From Rotaria socialis (taxonomy: Eukaryota > Rotifera > Eurotatoria > Philodinida > Philodinidae): 64,000 nucleotides of DNA. Under the pieces are notes generated by a model, which did not search any database, was not told the DNA's origin, and worked only from the letters and a program-made list of their open reading frames with translations. Both the position numbers and the translations under genes were made by a program. The DNA lies in the NCBI GenBank assembly GCA_905331475.1, contig CAJNYU010001824.1, positions 96,058 through 160,057 on the forward strand. The letters are read 5' to 3'. This document shows, one piece after another, positions 13,140 through 24,725 of the stretch (position 1 is its first letter; the number at the start of each line of letters is the position of its first letter).

Positions 13140-14025
13140 CACCCCTTACAATATTAAATCAAACAAAACAATCATCTTTATTGAAAGATTTGAGACCAAA
13201 GAAGCAGACTATAATTCACCTTCTTAAATGCAAACTCTGAGTATGCCAATTACGCAATTATTCACACTTCACGAATGCGCAATGACCATATAAAATATAG
13301 TGAGCAGTACCAAACAACATGGTATATTCATCTATCTCAGTTGCTGATCCAAATTAAAAAACGACACATCAAAATCATCAAGAGCGAAATTCAAATTCCG
13401 AAAAAACAGCAAAACCAACCAGTGGAAATAGCTTTTCAAAAAAAGAAAGTTTCAGTTGTCATAGTTGCATAGTTACCGATAACTGCTAATACTTTTTCTG
13501 TTTTTGTTCATAATAAAACTAAGCAAGGTCGAAGCGCGTTGTAGTTTGCTCGACTCGCACCCTTCTTGGACTTTATTCTCATTCATGATGACAATTTTTT
13601 TCCCACGGAAAACCCCACCTGGCTCTCCTTCCAACACAGATCTCAAGATTTTTAATCTGCGCTACAGTTAACAAAGTAGAAGGCTCATGTGGGTATGAGA
13701 CGTAAGGCAAAGGGCATTTCACAAGACTTATAAACGCTTACGCGGTATGTCACCTTAAGTTAGTCGTTTGCTATGCCTATGATTTTCTTTTCTCGCTTCA
13801 TTAAGGAAGAAGAATAGTAAAATATTGAAACTATTGAAGTGACTGAATTTCTTTTGTTCTATTTGTCTTCATTATTCTCGTTTTGCTTCTTCTTCTTCTT
13901 CTTCTTCTTCGATCATGAGAAAAATGTGAATAATTTTTTCATTACCAGAACAAAAAAAACGAAATTTTTAGCTGTAACGAAAGAAAGAGTTGAATAGGCC
14001 ATCAGAGAAGTGTTTACTTTTCATC
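13140..14025. other. Non-coding spacer with CTT microsatellite
   Basis: No supportable gene. A (CTT)n run lies at about 13886-13910. The open stretch at 13275-13472 has no recognisable features. Confidence 0.5.
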
Positions 14026-16458
14026 AAGGGGGAACAAACTGATTTCGTGATTTCTGATTTCCAAAATCAAAATGTGATTGCATTTGATTTCAGTGATTGC
14101 CACCGCTTCCATGGGAATAGGGATGCACCCTCCAGTCGCGACTCAATCACTGAACATCAGTTCGAATGGGAACCAAGAACCACTGAATGTTCCTTTGATT
14201 AATCTAGAGTGAATTCGACAATCAGTATTTTTATTTGACAACACTAAAATTAAGTGAAACAATGATATCAGTCTACAAATTATTGTTATACGATCGAACT
14301 CATTTTATCGTTCTAGCACAATTTTTTCTTCGATCACTGCTATTTATGAGCCAGTCCACATAATCCACGACGGATTCACACAGAAGCGGTTCAATCGAGG
14401 TCGTTATATTTCGCTCCATTAAAGATATGTTGTAAAGGGAAGAATTCTAAGAATTTTGACGCACACTGTTTTAAAAAATATTAATCACTTGATTTTTTTA
14501 TGAGGATTGTACGAAAAGCCCTAACATTCATCATATCCAGACATGGGGTTCTATTGGAGTCCTATCTCAAGAACAACTCAATTAATTGAGCTGAAATGTT
14601 TCAGAGACATATATTTCGGTGACTCCTATTTACCAAAATAATTTTGTTTCAAAATATTGAATTGTTGGGATTTTCTGAATTACTCAATATATGAAAAAAG
14701 AAACATTTTTGGTAACTTGCGTAATTCAAACCTTTTTGGAATTATATATTGATTTGAAAGTTTCATTATGGAAAGAGCACTGAAAGGTGTACCGCTCCTA
14801 AAAATTTCAGCTGTCTGCATTATTGCGTTTGACCAGAACAGTCCTCTGAAAAATGGGTTTTTGACAATTATGGGAGTTTTCAGAAAAAGCTATCTCCCAA
14901 GAAATGGATCTCCTTGGAAGCTGATATATAGAAAATAGAAGTACTCTTACTAGGTTACAACCCTGCGAAAAAATTAGCGTGACATCGCAAAGAATGATCC
15001 TAGGAGACTTATCAAAATATACCAAAAAATGGTCCCTTTCCTATAGGAACTGTACCCAGGTTAGCTTAGAAATTGCTCGAAGAGTTGTATTACATAAGAT
15101 AAATTTTACTTAGTTAAAATCAGCATATGATCCTCTGTTTCCTTCCTTAAAAGTATTCTTTGAAAAAAAAAGAAAATTGTTGTAGAAAAATTCCCGTACT
15201 CCCCTCCAGGTCTCTTCAGATCAATTTACATTAGTTGAGCCTCCCCTACTCTCCTAGGACAATTTTTCGCAGGATTTTATTTTTTTTAAACAATATTCTT
15301 ATAGAATGTAATAGAGGATCATACGCTAATTTTAACTAACGAGGGAACCGCCGAAGTGATTCAAAGCTTTTAAACTGATATTTTACCGATAAATAGAGTT
15401 CAATGAAGCTAGACAAAGACCAAAAGGACAAGGACCGATGGGCCTTCTTTCTCGAGTTATGATGATTTTTCTGGGTTTACCACCTATGATACGGTATTCA
15501 TCGAAAAATCAAATTAAGGAGTTTTGACCTGAATTTTCGCGCGCATGCAGGCATTAGTCTCGAAGTTTCAGCCAAAACGAATGCACTGTTCTGGAAATAA
15601 TAAGTTTTCAAGAAAAGTCAATTCTTTAGGTTTGTATACAACATACTATTGTTGTCTTGAGATTAAAATATCTCGACAACGGCACTTTTTGTTGACTGAA
15701 ACTTCGAGGCTAATATATAAATCACAAGATCTGTATGGGCGCGAAAATTCAGGTCGAAACTCCTTAATTTGACTTTTCGGTGAATATCGTATAATAGGTG
15801 GTAAACCCAGTAAAATCATCATAACTCGAGAAGGAAGACCCATCGGCTCTTGTCCTTTTGGACTTTGCCTAGTCTCATTGGACTCTACTTATTGGCAAAA
15901 TCTCAGTTTAAAAGCTTTGAATCACTTCGGGTGGTTTCCTCGTAAGTAGAATTTATCTTATATAATACAACTCTTCAAGCAATTTTTAAGCGAACCTGGG
16001 CACAGTTCCTATAGGAAAGGGCCCATTTTTTGGTAAATAGGAGTCACCGAAATATGTCTCTGAAACATTTCAGCTCAATTAATTGAGTTGTTCTTGAGAT
16101 AGGACTCCAATAGGACCCCATGTCTGGATATGGTGAATGTTAGGACTTTTCGTACCATCCTCATAAAAAAATCAAGTGATTAATATTTTTTAAAACAGTG
16201 TGCGTCAAAATTCTTAGAATTCTTCCCTTTACAACATATCTTTAATTGAGCGGAATATGACAACCTCGATTGAACCGCTTCTGTGTGAATCCGCCGTGGA
16301 CTATGTGGACTGGCTCATAAATAGAAAAATTATGATTTCAATTGATTTTATGTGATGTCGAGTGATTTCGGTGATTTCGTGTGATTTCCAGTGATTTCGT
16401 GTGATTTCATTTGATTTCAACGTGACTTCAGAGATTGAAATCAATTTGTTCTCCCTTG
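14026..16458. mobile_element. Composite inverted-repeat element, 2.4 kb, with hAT-like ends
   Basis: The ends form an inverted pair: left CAAGGGGGAACAAACTGA at 14026, and right CAAGGGAGAACAAATTGA read on the minus strand from 16458. The same terminal motif bounds the element at 53219-53453. Subterminal GTGATTTC repeats follow at both ends (14040-14105 and 16330-16435). Most of the interior is the long foldback described separately. No transposase ORF is seen. The 8 bp flanks (CTTTTCAT and CATTGATA) do not match, so the ends may come from different insertions or the duplication has decayed. Confidence 0.55.
14340..16324. repeat. Long foldback (arms pair across ~15.6 kb)
   Basis: The left arm begins CTATTTATGAGCCAGTCC and the right arm ends GGACTGGCTCATAAATAG. 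About 14340-14640 pairs with 16030-16324. About 15020-15110 (CCTATAGGAACTGTACCCAGG) pairs with 15945-16030. About 15330-15575 pairs with 15690-15955. The left arm contains extra DNA at 14640-15010 and 15115-15320 without a partner on the right. These extra segments themselves share a small inverted pair (CCTGCGAAAAAATT at ~14965 and its complement near 15260). No coding capacity is evident. Confidence 0.8.
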
Positions 16459-16652
16459 CATTGATAGCTATACTTTTATACGTATGATGGCTAGTTCTTT
16501 ATGATTAAATTGAAATGTTTTTTTTTTCTATTGTGTTTTTCTTCTTTTCTGTTGTTGCTTCGTATTGCCTCATACTTTCTGATTGTGCTGACTAAATTGC
16601 ACGTTGTTAGCCGTGAGTTGCACAACAAGTACTCAATACTTGTGAAGCAGCC

Positions 16653-16661
16653 TATATAAAA
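16653..16661 (+). promoter_or_regulatory. TATA box upstream of the nucleotidyltransferase-like gene
   Basis: TATATAAAA lies 55 bp before the ATG at 16716, a plausible core-promoter distance. An AATAAA polyadenylation signal follows the gene at 18245. Confidence 0.5.
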
Positions 16662-16715
16662 GGCATTGATCGATGCGATACGATACCCATAAATACAGTG
16701 TATTGAAACAATAAA

Positions 16716-18167
16716 ATGGATCGTTCTGCAATCTCATCAATTTTACTCGAACTCAATCTGAATGAAGATTGTGTCGCTAATATTTATAACTATGGTTCAT
16801 GGGTATATGGCACGAATTCACCTACATCCGATCGAGACCTTATGATTGTAACTCGATCATCTCAGAAGCAACCACTAACATTCGATGATGATTTTGAGTA
16901 TTTTCATCAATTTGAATTACATAAATTATGGAATCAATATGACGTATGTGTGCATACCGTTGAAAATTTTGAAAAATTACTAGAAAAAAATTATTTACTT
17001 GCCGTTGAATGTATATTTTTACCTGATGAATTCAAAATCAAAGAAGAAATTGATTTTCGTCCGATTTACCGTGAAAAATTTTATAATACAAATCGATTGA
17101 AACAAGTTGCATTTTACGAAAATCTTACAGCTATGAATATGTATAATCAAGATGATCAATCAATTTATAAAAACCGTAGTTCAAGATCAAGCGGATCGAA
17201 TCAATCAAACAATGATTATTTATTCAAAAATTTATTTCACGGATTTCGATATTTAGATTTTGCTGAACAACTAATTCAAACACGTTCAATACATGATTTT
17301 AAACGTGTATCCCATATATTTAGTGAAATGAAAGATATACGTTGTGATCCAACAATTGATTCAAATATGCAACAGTAACTATTTCTTTTTTAAAAACCCG
17401 ACAAATCATTTTTGCTAACCATATGTTCTTTTTTTCTATTCAGAGTGCTCGACTATATTACCAATCTAAGTGCTGACTACAAAACAAAATTAGATGTACT
17501 TGTACCAACAAATGTTGTAAAAGGTACATTCGAAGCACATGTCACCTTTGATTGTTCACATCACACCGAACAAGCCATTGAAAAACTTCAAAAAGCATGT
17601 GAAGATACAAAATATAAAATAATATTTATTAATTTGGACACTGGTAAAACCAAGAATAAATCGCAACAATTAATGACATCATCATATCATTGTGGTGAAT
17701 ATCCATCCATTGTCAAAAGTATTGAAGAAGAAGTTTACAAACATTTTCAAGATTTTAATGTTATCCGAATTAAAATTGAATCATTGGCATCCAATGAAGG
17801 TGTACCACAAACAAACGCTGATAAAAAGTTATTCTGGGATGAAGAGACAAATTATTTTGAATTCCATTATAGAGTTTTAGTAAAAAATGATTTGAAAGAA
17901 CAAAGATTAAATGCACTTCAAACTATATGTAAATCAAATCGTAACTTTAATTTGCATGTATCCCATAATGCATTTAAGCATACAGATGAAAACGATTTTC
18001 ATTATATGGTTACAATGCGTTTATTTGATGTTGGCCGAGAAAAAGCATTTGAACAAAACGACGAAGTTATAAAATATTTGACAGCAAAGAACTTTCCACC
18101 ATTAAAAGTAGTTCGTGAATTTATTGTGTATGATACACATATTGAACTTGATAAAGAATGGACATAG
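16716..18167 (+). CDS. Nucleotidyltransferase-domain protein, two exons
   Basis: Exons 16716-17374 and 17444-18167 are joined across a 69 bp intron (donor GTAACT, acceptor TTCAG) and give a 460-residue protein. The N-terminal third has the minimal nucleotidyltransferase signature: G27-S28 in YNYGSWVYG, followed by D39 and D41 in TSDRDLMIV and a candidate third acid D76 in QYDVCVHT. Enzymes with this fold transfer NMP to protein, RNA or small-molecule acceptors; the substrate here is unknown. Residues ~225-460 hold two related-looking halves, one beginning FEAHVTFDC and one beginning FEFHYRVLV, with alternating beta-strand and helix patterning. I do not recognise this domain. The start codon is the first ATG after a TATA box, and AATAAA follows the stop by ~80 bp. 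Its left neighbour is the composite inverted-repeat element. Confidence 0.75.
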
Positions 18168-20871
18168 TCATTTACCATTTTGCTAATTATTACTTATGGC
18201 TTAAATTCTCAGAATGCTCTTTTTATATATATATATATACGTGAAATAAAACTGTTTTCCATTTTTGTTAATATTCAATTTTAACTATTGCACAATGCAT
18301 ATTGATGGTTTAATCTATTCATAGGATAATTCATTTGATTTAAAGTGGAGAAAACTATCGACAGAATGTCATTTAGTAAAGATACTAAGGCAGAGAATGA
18401 ATATCTAAGTTACTCTATATGTACTATATTCTTCTTACATTCAACGTAGGAATTGGCCACAACGATTAAACATATGGAAAGTAATGAATCGGCTAGTTTA
18501 CAAGCAATATCATCACGTGTAAATCTATATTCTATTTATTTTTCAATGATTTGTTTTGAAAGTTTTGCCAAATACATACAAAGAATGTTGTCATACGTTT
18601 GCATTATGAGTAATTACAAAGCATGGCTAGTAATGTAAGAATATCGTATAGACCAAATTGATTGTTTATTTAACAGGGTCAATCATTATTATGCTTCATT
18701 TGTCTATATTCTTTTCAACTTGAGTATTTGCTTGAAATGTTTTTTTTTTAATATCCATTTTTTGATATACTGTATTGAAGACAGATCTAATGGATTTCAC
18801 GATGATGGATCATATAACAGAAAAATAAAATTTGTCATTGAATTTCTACCAGACTATTCAAAGTATTGATGTATCCGATGAATGGAAGTATTTCCATAGC
18901 TTAAAAAGCATTCGTTTCTTATTGTATCTCTGCGTATAAAAAATTTACGTGAGTCAAATATTCGAGTGGAACTATATAAATGTCAAATTTGTCGAAGCCT
19001 AGTGAGAGAATATCCAACGAACATTGGTGATAGTCTAAGTTGACGTAATTAAATTAATTGTAATCATGTCATTTTATGAACTGGGCAAGAATGCATGGCA
19101 ATGTGTGCTCTTTTGTTCTCTATTATAGTTTTCGTTGGAAATTTTGCCGACACGTAAATATGCTATCAAGTGAAGCTTCAAATTATTTTCCACAGTTCAT
19201 ATCCACACAAGTGTCCGTGTTTGCGTGGGGGAAAGAAATATTTCGTTTTGCACATATTATGAGTAGTAATATATTTTTCAATCAATGTCGAGCCAACTCG
19301 AAGGCGCGTACAATACTCTTTAAATACAAATTTTTAACGATCTTTCTCTAGTTTCATCAATCAATTATATACGTAAGCATAAAATTAATTTATCACTTCG
19401 CTTGCTCTTCCTCGCGTATATATGTTTGATGATGATGATACATTATTGAGTGTGCTTCTTTTAACATAAAGAAAGTAGATAAATAGCTTGGTAAAATTTT
19501 AATAAAGTCAACATTTTAAAGGAAAAAGTCACATAGAAACTGGAGGAGAAGCAAAGTGAATTGTAACGTTTATAGTCTGCTATTGACACCTTTGCGCGTA
19601 CAACAATCTACGCATAACAACAAAGTGAACGAGAGAGAGAGAGAGAGAGAAGAGATTAAAAAATAGATATTAATGTACGAAACTAATTTCATATATTTAA
19701 GCTTTCAAAAATATACTAGTGGCACTAACATCAACTCAAATTACCGAAATCGTTGTTATCTTTAACGAATACTACCGATCTACTTTCGTTGCTGTCACAA
19801 AACTGAAAAATGTAATTAATTAATAGATCCATATTGTATATTTATCTGAATGAAAAAGAACTAATTTTTGTTAAACATCGATTTTTGTTTCTTCTATTTA
19901 ATTAAATCAGTCTAACTAAACAAGAATGAAAAATAGATATTCTTTTATCCAAATACAAACAATAAATATTAGTCATATCCTCGCGTCAGTTGAATAACAA
20001 ACAGGTATGATAATACATTATTGAAAAACAAACATTCTTTTTCAATACATTCCTATTGACGAGAAACATCTACGATTACAACTGTGAACGGTAATGGTAA
20101 ATACATCGAGGCGCAATTAAGATCGAAATTCGAACACTACAGTCAGATGTTATCATTTAATATTTTTTTCATAATTAAGATATAATATCACGGCTAATTA
20201 GTGTAATAGACTTTCACGACAGCGACGATTTTTATTGATATGAGATGGTATAAATCATGTTTGGTTGCTCGTTCTCATAACATCAATCATTAAAATGTAC
20301 AAAATCAACCATTGATATTTCATACATATACAAAGAGAAAACTCTTCTTTTTACTTTTATTCAATATAATTTCGTAGTATAGAGGGGTATCTCTTTTTTT
20401 TTAACAAGTCTACTCCATAAAAAGGAAACTGTAAAAAACTACGTTACTAACTGTTGCACATTACTCGATATGGCTTTTTTTTGCTTTCTTGCTCAAGTGT
20501 ATTCATGGAAGAGACATGGTTGACTTTCTGATTTCAATCTATCAACCAATTCGTCAGTCGTTATGGCAAGAAAAAGAGAATCTCACAAAAAAAGCCGGCA
20601 GAGAAAAATGCATCAAGCGTTTGCTGTTCTTTTCCTTTGATTTTATTTCCTCTTTTATTACATGAGGAAAAAACAGACTGTTTCACACCGACAGCTTTTT
20701 ATGCATCAGTGGTTTATTCGTTACTAATGAAGATACACTACTTTTAAAATGCAGACGTTCTCTTGTTTTCGTGTTTTCGTTTTCATTCATTCCCATGTCT
20801 TCAATAATGCACGAAATAAATAGTCAGAAAATAAATTAAAAGCAAGACCATCGAATAGTCATTCTGCATCA
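18168..20871. other. 2.7 kb non-coding spacer
   Basis: No gene could be supported on either strand. It contains a (TA)n run at 18226-18239 and a (GA)n microsatellite at 19630-19655. The small open frames at 18453 and 19076 lack family features. Confidence 0.5.
19630..19655. repeat. (GA)n microsatellite
   Basis: About 13 uninterrupted GA units in the spacer upstream of the ART-TPR gene. Confidence 0.9.
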
Positions 20872-23013
20872 ATGGAATATACAAACACAAAATCAATACA
20901 ACCCTCTGATGAACTTACGGTTCAGAATTTTTTTTTGATTTGGCTCGACGGATATATTGATCATGTTGATGACAAGGACTGCATGAATACCATGAAAAAA
21001 CTGAAGAAAGTAATAAACAAGGTTAGAACATTCAGAGATATTGAAGAATGTGTCAAATTTATCGAAAACATCAAAGGCGAGAAAATATTTCTCATCTCTT
21101 CGGGTGTATTAGGCCAAAAAATAGTTCCTATCATACACAATAGAGCACAGATCCACAGTATTTATATCTTTTGTCAAAATGATGCATTGCATAAAATGTG
21201 GGCCCGAAAATGGTCAAAAATCAAAGGTGTATTTGGACATATTACACCCATCTGTAAAGATCTTAAACAAATAATGGATAAACGACAGCAAAATATGGTC
21301 TCAATTAGTTTTCTCACAAACGATCATAAGAACATTATGAAAGATCTCAACAGATTGAATGCATCGTTTATGTACAATCAGACAATAAAAGAGATTCTCT
21401 TAAGTATTCATTATGAGGAACGCTATTTCAACGATTTTATTGCGTACTGTCGTCGATTTTTCGGTAATAATCCTATTGAAATTCAAAATCTCAGTCAATT
21501 TGAACAAGAATACCACCAGCATCCTCCAATTTGGTGGTATACTCATCCTGGTTTTCTTTCTTCAATGATGAATCAACCTTCACATATGATGAAACTAGAT
21601 CTTGTTATTCGCATGGGATTTTTCATTCGTGATCTTCACAATAATATCGCACAACTTTATGCACACCAGCAGGCTGTATTCAAAACGATGGGATCATTTA
21701 CTGTCTATCGAGGACAAAATTTCTCACAGGCAGAATTCGATGAAGTAACCAAAATGAAAGGTGGCTTTTTATCGTTTAATAATTTTTTATTAACCGATAA
21801 GAATTATCAAGCATCTCTCCATTTTATACAGGATAGTATACAAACTTCGCTTGGTGTTGGCGTTTTATTTATTATAAAAATTGATCCCACTACTCCGTCT
21901 ACGCCATTTGCTAATATTTCTGATATTAGTTATATTAAGCAGGACGAAATTCTCTTTTCCATGAATCCTATATTTCGTATTGGTCAGATCAAACCAATAA
22001 ATAATAATCGACTATGGCAAGTAAATCTCACACTCACAAGCTATAGTGATTCAGAATTACATCGTCTAACTGAACAGATCCGAATAGAAGCCTATCCTCG
22101 TCTGAAAGGTTGGGATCGATTAGGAATGTTATTAATTAAATTTGAACAGTTCAACAAAGCTCAAGAACTCTACGATATATTGATTGATCAAGCAAAAACT
22201 GATTCGGAAAAAGCAGATGTTTATCACATGCTCGGATGGGTGAAAGATGGTCAAGGCAAATATGCTAATGCTCTTGACTATTATAAACAATCCATCGAAA
22301 TTAAACAAAATATTCTCTTTCCGATTATTGTCGATTTGGCGTCGTCTTACGAGAACGCTGGCACAGTACATGAGAAACTGTCTGACTATTCGACTGCACT
22401 TTCATCTCATCTGAAAGCATTAAAAATTCGCCAGAAAAATTTTCCATCAAATCATCCTGATTTGGCTAATTCTTATGAACATGTTGGCTTGATGTATGGT
22501 CAAATGGGTAATTATACAGCTGCACTTTTGTCTCATGAAAAAGCATTGGAAATATATGAAAAAATTCATTCTTCAAATCATCCTGATTTAGCCATTTGTT
22601 ACAATAATATAGGTTTGGTTTATGATCAGATGGGTAACTATTCGGATGCACTTTCAGCGCATCAAAAAGCTTTGGAAATCTATGCAAGAAGTCTTCCTTC
22701 AAATCATCCTCATTTGGCTACTTCCTACAATAATATTGGTTTAGTATACAACAAAATGGGTGACTTTTCTAAAGCATTTGTAGCTCATGGCAAAGCATTG
22801 GAAATTCGCAAAAGTACTCTCCATTCAAAACATCCAGATTTAGCCACTTCTTTTAACAACATCGGTATGCTACATGCTAGAAAAGGGGAATTGTACAAAG
22901 CTCTGCAGTTGTATCAACGTGCTTTTGAGATTGCACAATCGTCGCTACCTCCAAATCATCACGATACTCAGCTATATCAAAAGAACATTGACTTGATGAA
23001 AAAAAAGTTATAA
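20872..23013 (+). CDS. Mono-ADP-ribosyltransferase with C-terminal TPR repeats
   Basis: An intronless 713-residue protein. Residues ~18-200 form the rotifer-type N-terminal module (FFLIWLDGYID, IFLISSGVLGQKIVP, IYIFCQND). The ART catalytic core occupies ~215-390, with R280 in FTVYRGQ, S301 in GGFLSFNNF and the terminal Q357-D358-E359 of KQDEILFSM; this is the R-S-E class used by arginine and related ADP-ribosyltransferases that consume NAD+. Residues ~410-710 hold about seven kinesin-light-chain-type TPRs of ~42 residues (NNIGLVYDQMGNYSDAL, HPDLATSYNNIG). These probably bind protein partners. ART-TPR fusions form a large family in bdelloids, but the targets are unknown. The usual E-x-E pair is Q-D-E here, keeping the catalytic Glu. 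There is no signal peptide, suggesting cytosolic action. Confidence 0.9.
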   Translation: MEYTNTKSIQPSDELTVQNFFLIWLDGYIDHVDDKDCMNTMKKLKKVINKVRTFRDIEECVKFIENIKGEKIFLISSGVLGQKIVPIIHNRAQIHSIYIFCQNDALHKMWARKWSKIKGVFGHITPICKDLKQIMDKRQQNMVSISFLTNDHKNIMKDLNRLNASFMYNQTIKEILLSIHYEERYFNDFIAYCRRFFGNNPIEIQNLSQFEQEYHQHPPIWWYTHPGFLSSMMNQPSHMMKLDLVIRMGFFIRDLHNNIAQLYAHQQAVFKTMGSFTVYRGQNFSQAEFDEVTKMKGGFLSFNNFLLTDKNYQASLHFIQDSIQTSLGVGVLFIIKIDPTTPSTPFANISDISYIKQDEILFSMNPIFRIGQIKPINNNRLWQVNLTLTSYSDSELHRLTEQIRIEAYPRLKGWDRLGMLLIKFEQFNKAQELYDILIDQAKTDSEKADVYHMLGWVKDGQGKYANALDYYKQSIEIKQNILFPIIVDLASSYENAGTVHEKLSDYSTALSSHLKALKIRQKNFPSNHPDLANSYEHVGLMYGQMGNYTAALLSHEKALEIYEKIHSSNHPDLAICYNNIGLVYDQMGNYSDALSAHQKALEIYARSLPSNHPHLATSYNNIGLVYNKMGDFSKAFVAHGKALEIRKSTLHSKHPDLATSFNNIGMLHARKGELYKALQLYQRAFEIAQSSLPPNHHDTQLYQKNIDLMKKKL

Positions 23014-24725
23014 TCGATTTTTGTTTTTACGAAATGCATCATTTGAAAATATATGCATATGCATGCAGAAATCACTCTCGCTCTTTCTCACTCTTGTTAA
23101 TAACATACCTACCGACAACACAATCACCAGTAGTTCATATTATGAACATGATTTTTACAATAATCTTCGTTGTATAGTTTCTGCTTCAATAATGAATTTT
23201 TCGATTTCGGCATATAGTTTAGTCAACTGAATAGAAAGAGATCAAACAATCGATATTGTCTTGTTAATACGTATTATGAAAACTGTTCTCTTTGTTCGAA
23301 TGTAGCAATAATTCGTTGGATTACAAAACGAAACCAATAACAAAAATTCCATACGCTGAATGGCCATCTCATTTGGTATCAAAAGAGTAATCCAATTATT
23401 CATAGAAATATTTCATTAAATAAATGACAAATATAATGTGCATACGTTGTGTCTATGATAATTTTACAACAGATAAAGAATAATGAAATGAGATGTCATT
23501 TCCGTTTTGAATAGTATTCGTTTGTGGAAGAAAAAAGAAAATTGCGAAATATCAAGACACTCGACTGAATAAGTATAACATACTTTTTCAGTATACATCA
23601 ATGCTATAGTACTGACAAACCTATTCGATCTAACATACAGTTCATTCAAAACAAAATTCATTATTTAAGGATTCTAATCGTAATTTTATTTAAAACATCT
23701 TTCTTATCAGATACATGGAGTTGTAAAAATAATGAAAGCAATCGGAACAATCTGCTTTCACAAATTAATTATTGATAGAAAACGCGTTGAAAATAAATAT
23801 TGATAACGCTTTATGTTTACGATCTTTCATAACAATCAGAAGAACAGAATGAAGGTTTTATCTTATGTTTTACGATTTATATTTTTTACTGATAAAGACA
23901 ATAGCAAATATTATTTCATTCTATTGAACAATCGAAAGAGTTGTAAATCTACGAGCTATGTTCTATCTACATAAGCGATAAATAAACTGTGACGACGTAT
24001 ATAGTGGTTATTTCATAAACACTTATCCGTCATAGTATTAGCATCTTCGACAAATAGATTTCATAAGAAAAAGATTTCGTGCTAAGTAATAAATAAATCA
24101 AAAATCAACACTTTCAGCTGTTAATCGATAAAAGAGAATCGACGAAATGCTAACATTTCGTTTAATTCTTATCAAAACTATTAAATTGTCTACTATGAGA
24201 GAAACAATTCAAACAGAAAGTCAAAATGTTTTGAAAGAATTATGACATCAAATCTTGCAATTGTCTTAGCCACATTAAATGAATAAAGAAATAGCTATAT
24301 GTTAAAAGATTTAAGTTGATTAATACAATTTGGGTATTAATAAAATAAATCGAATTATCTATTATAGATAAGATAAGACTAAACCTGCATAGTTACGAGC
24401 ACATTTAAAATAAGAAAGAAAATTTTCTTGTTACTAAAATATTGAATTACTTTCATTGAATTTTGAATTCGCAGTATGATAACGATGCAAAATAATACAC
24501 ATGGACATTATTTGCATACATAACGATAGCACATATTAAGCGTCGCTATCAAAAAAGCACCTGTGAAAAGATCATATTGACACAATAGAAAAATATGATG
24601 ATTGTATAACATGATTATCTGTTTATCACCTAATCAAGGTATTCTTTTTATTATTGATTTGACTAATACTATTTTATTGGATCGACTTATTCTATAAATA
24701 ATTTATTATTAAATAAGTGAGAATA
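23014..24725. other. 1.7 kb AT-rich spacer between convergent genes
   Basis: It separates the plus-strand ART-TPR gene from the minus-strand F-box gene. I see no gene, RNA or repeat that can be supported. Confidence 0.5.

Noticed and set aside
12410..13165. Target-site duplication for the 652 bp element
   Set aside because: Similar GCACC..TTAC..AATATTAA words flank it, but spacing and identity are too poor to claim a duplication.
13990..14202. 70-codon plus-strand frame
   Set aside because: It overlaps the left end of the composite inverted-repeat element, is built partly on its GATTTC repeats and has no family features.
14807..15843. Several 65-75 codon frames on both strands
   Set aside because: They lie in complementary arms of the long foldback and mirror each other; no conserved motif.
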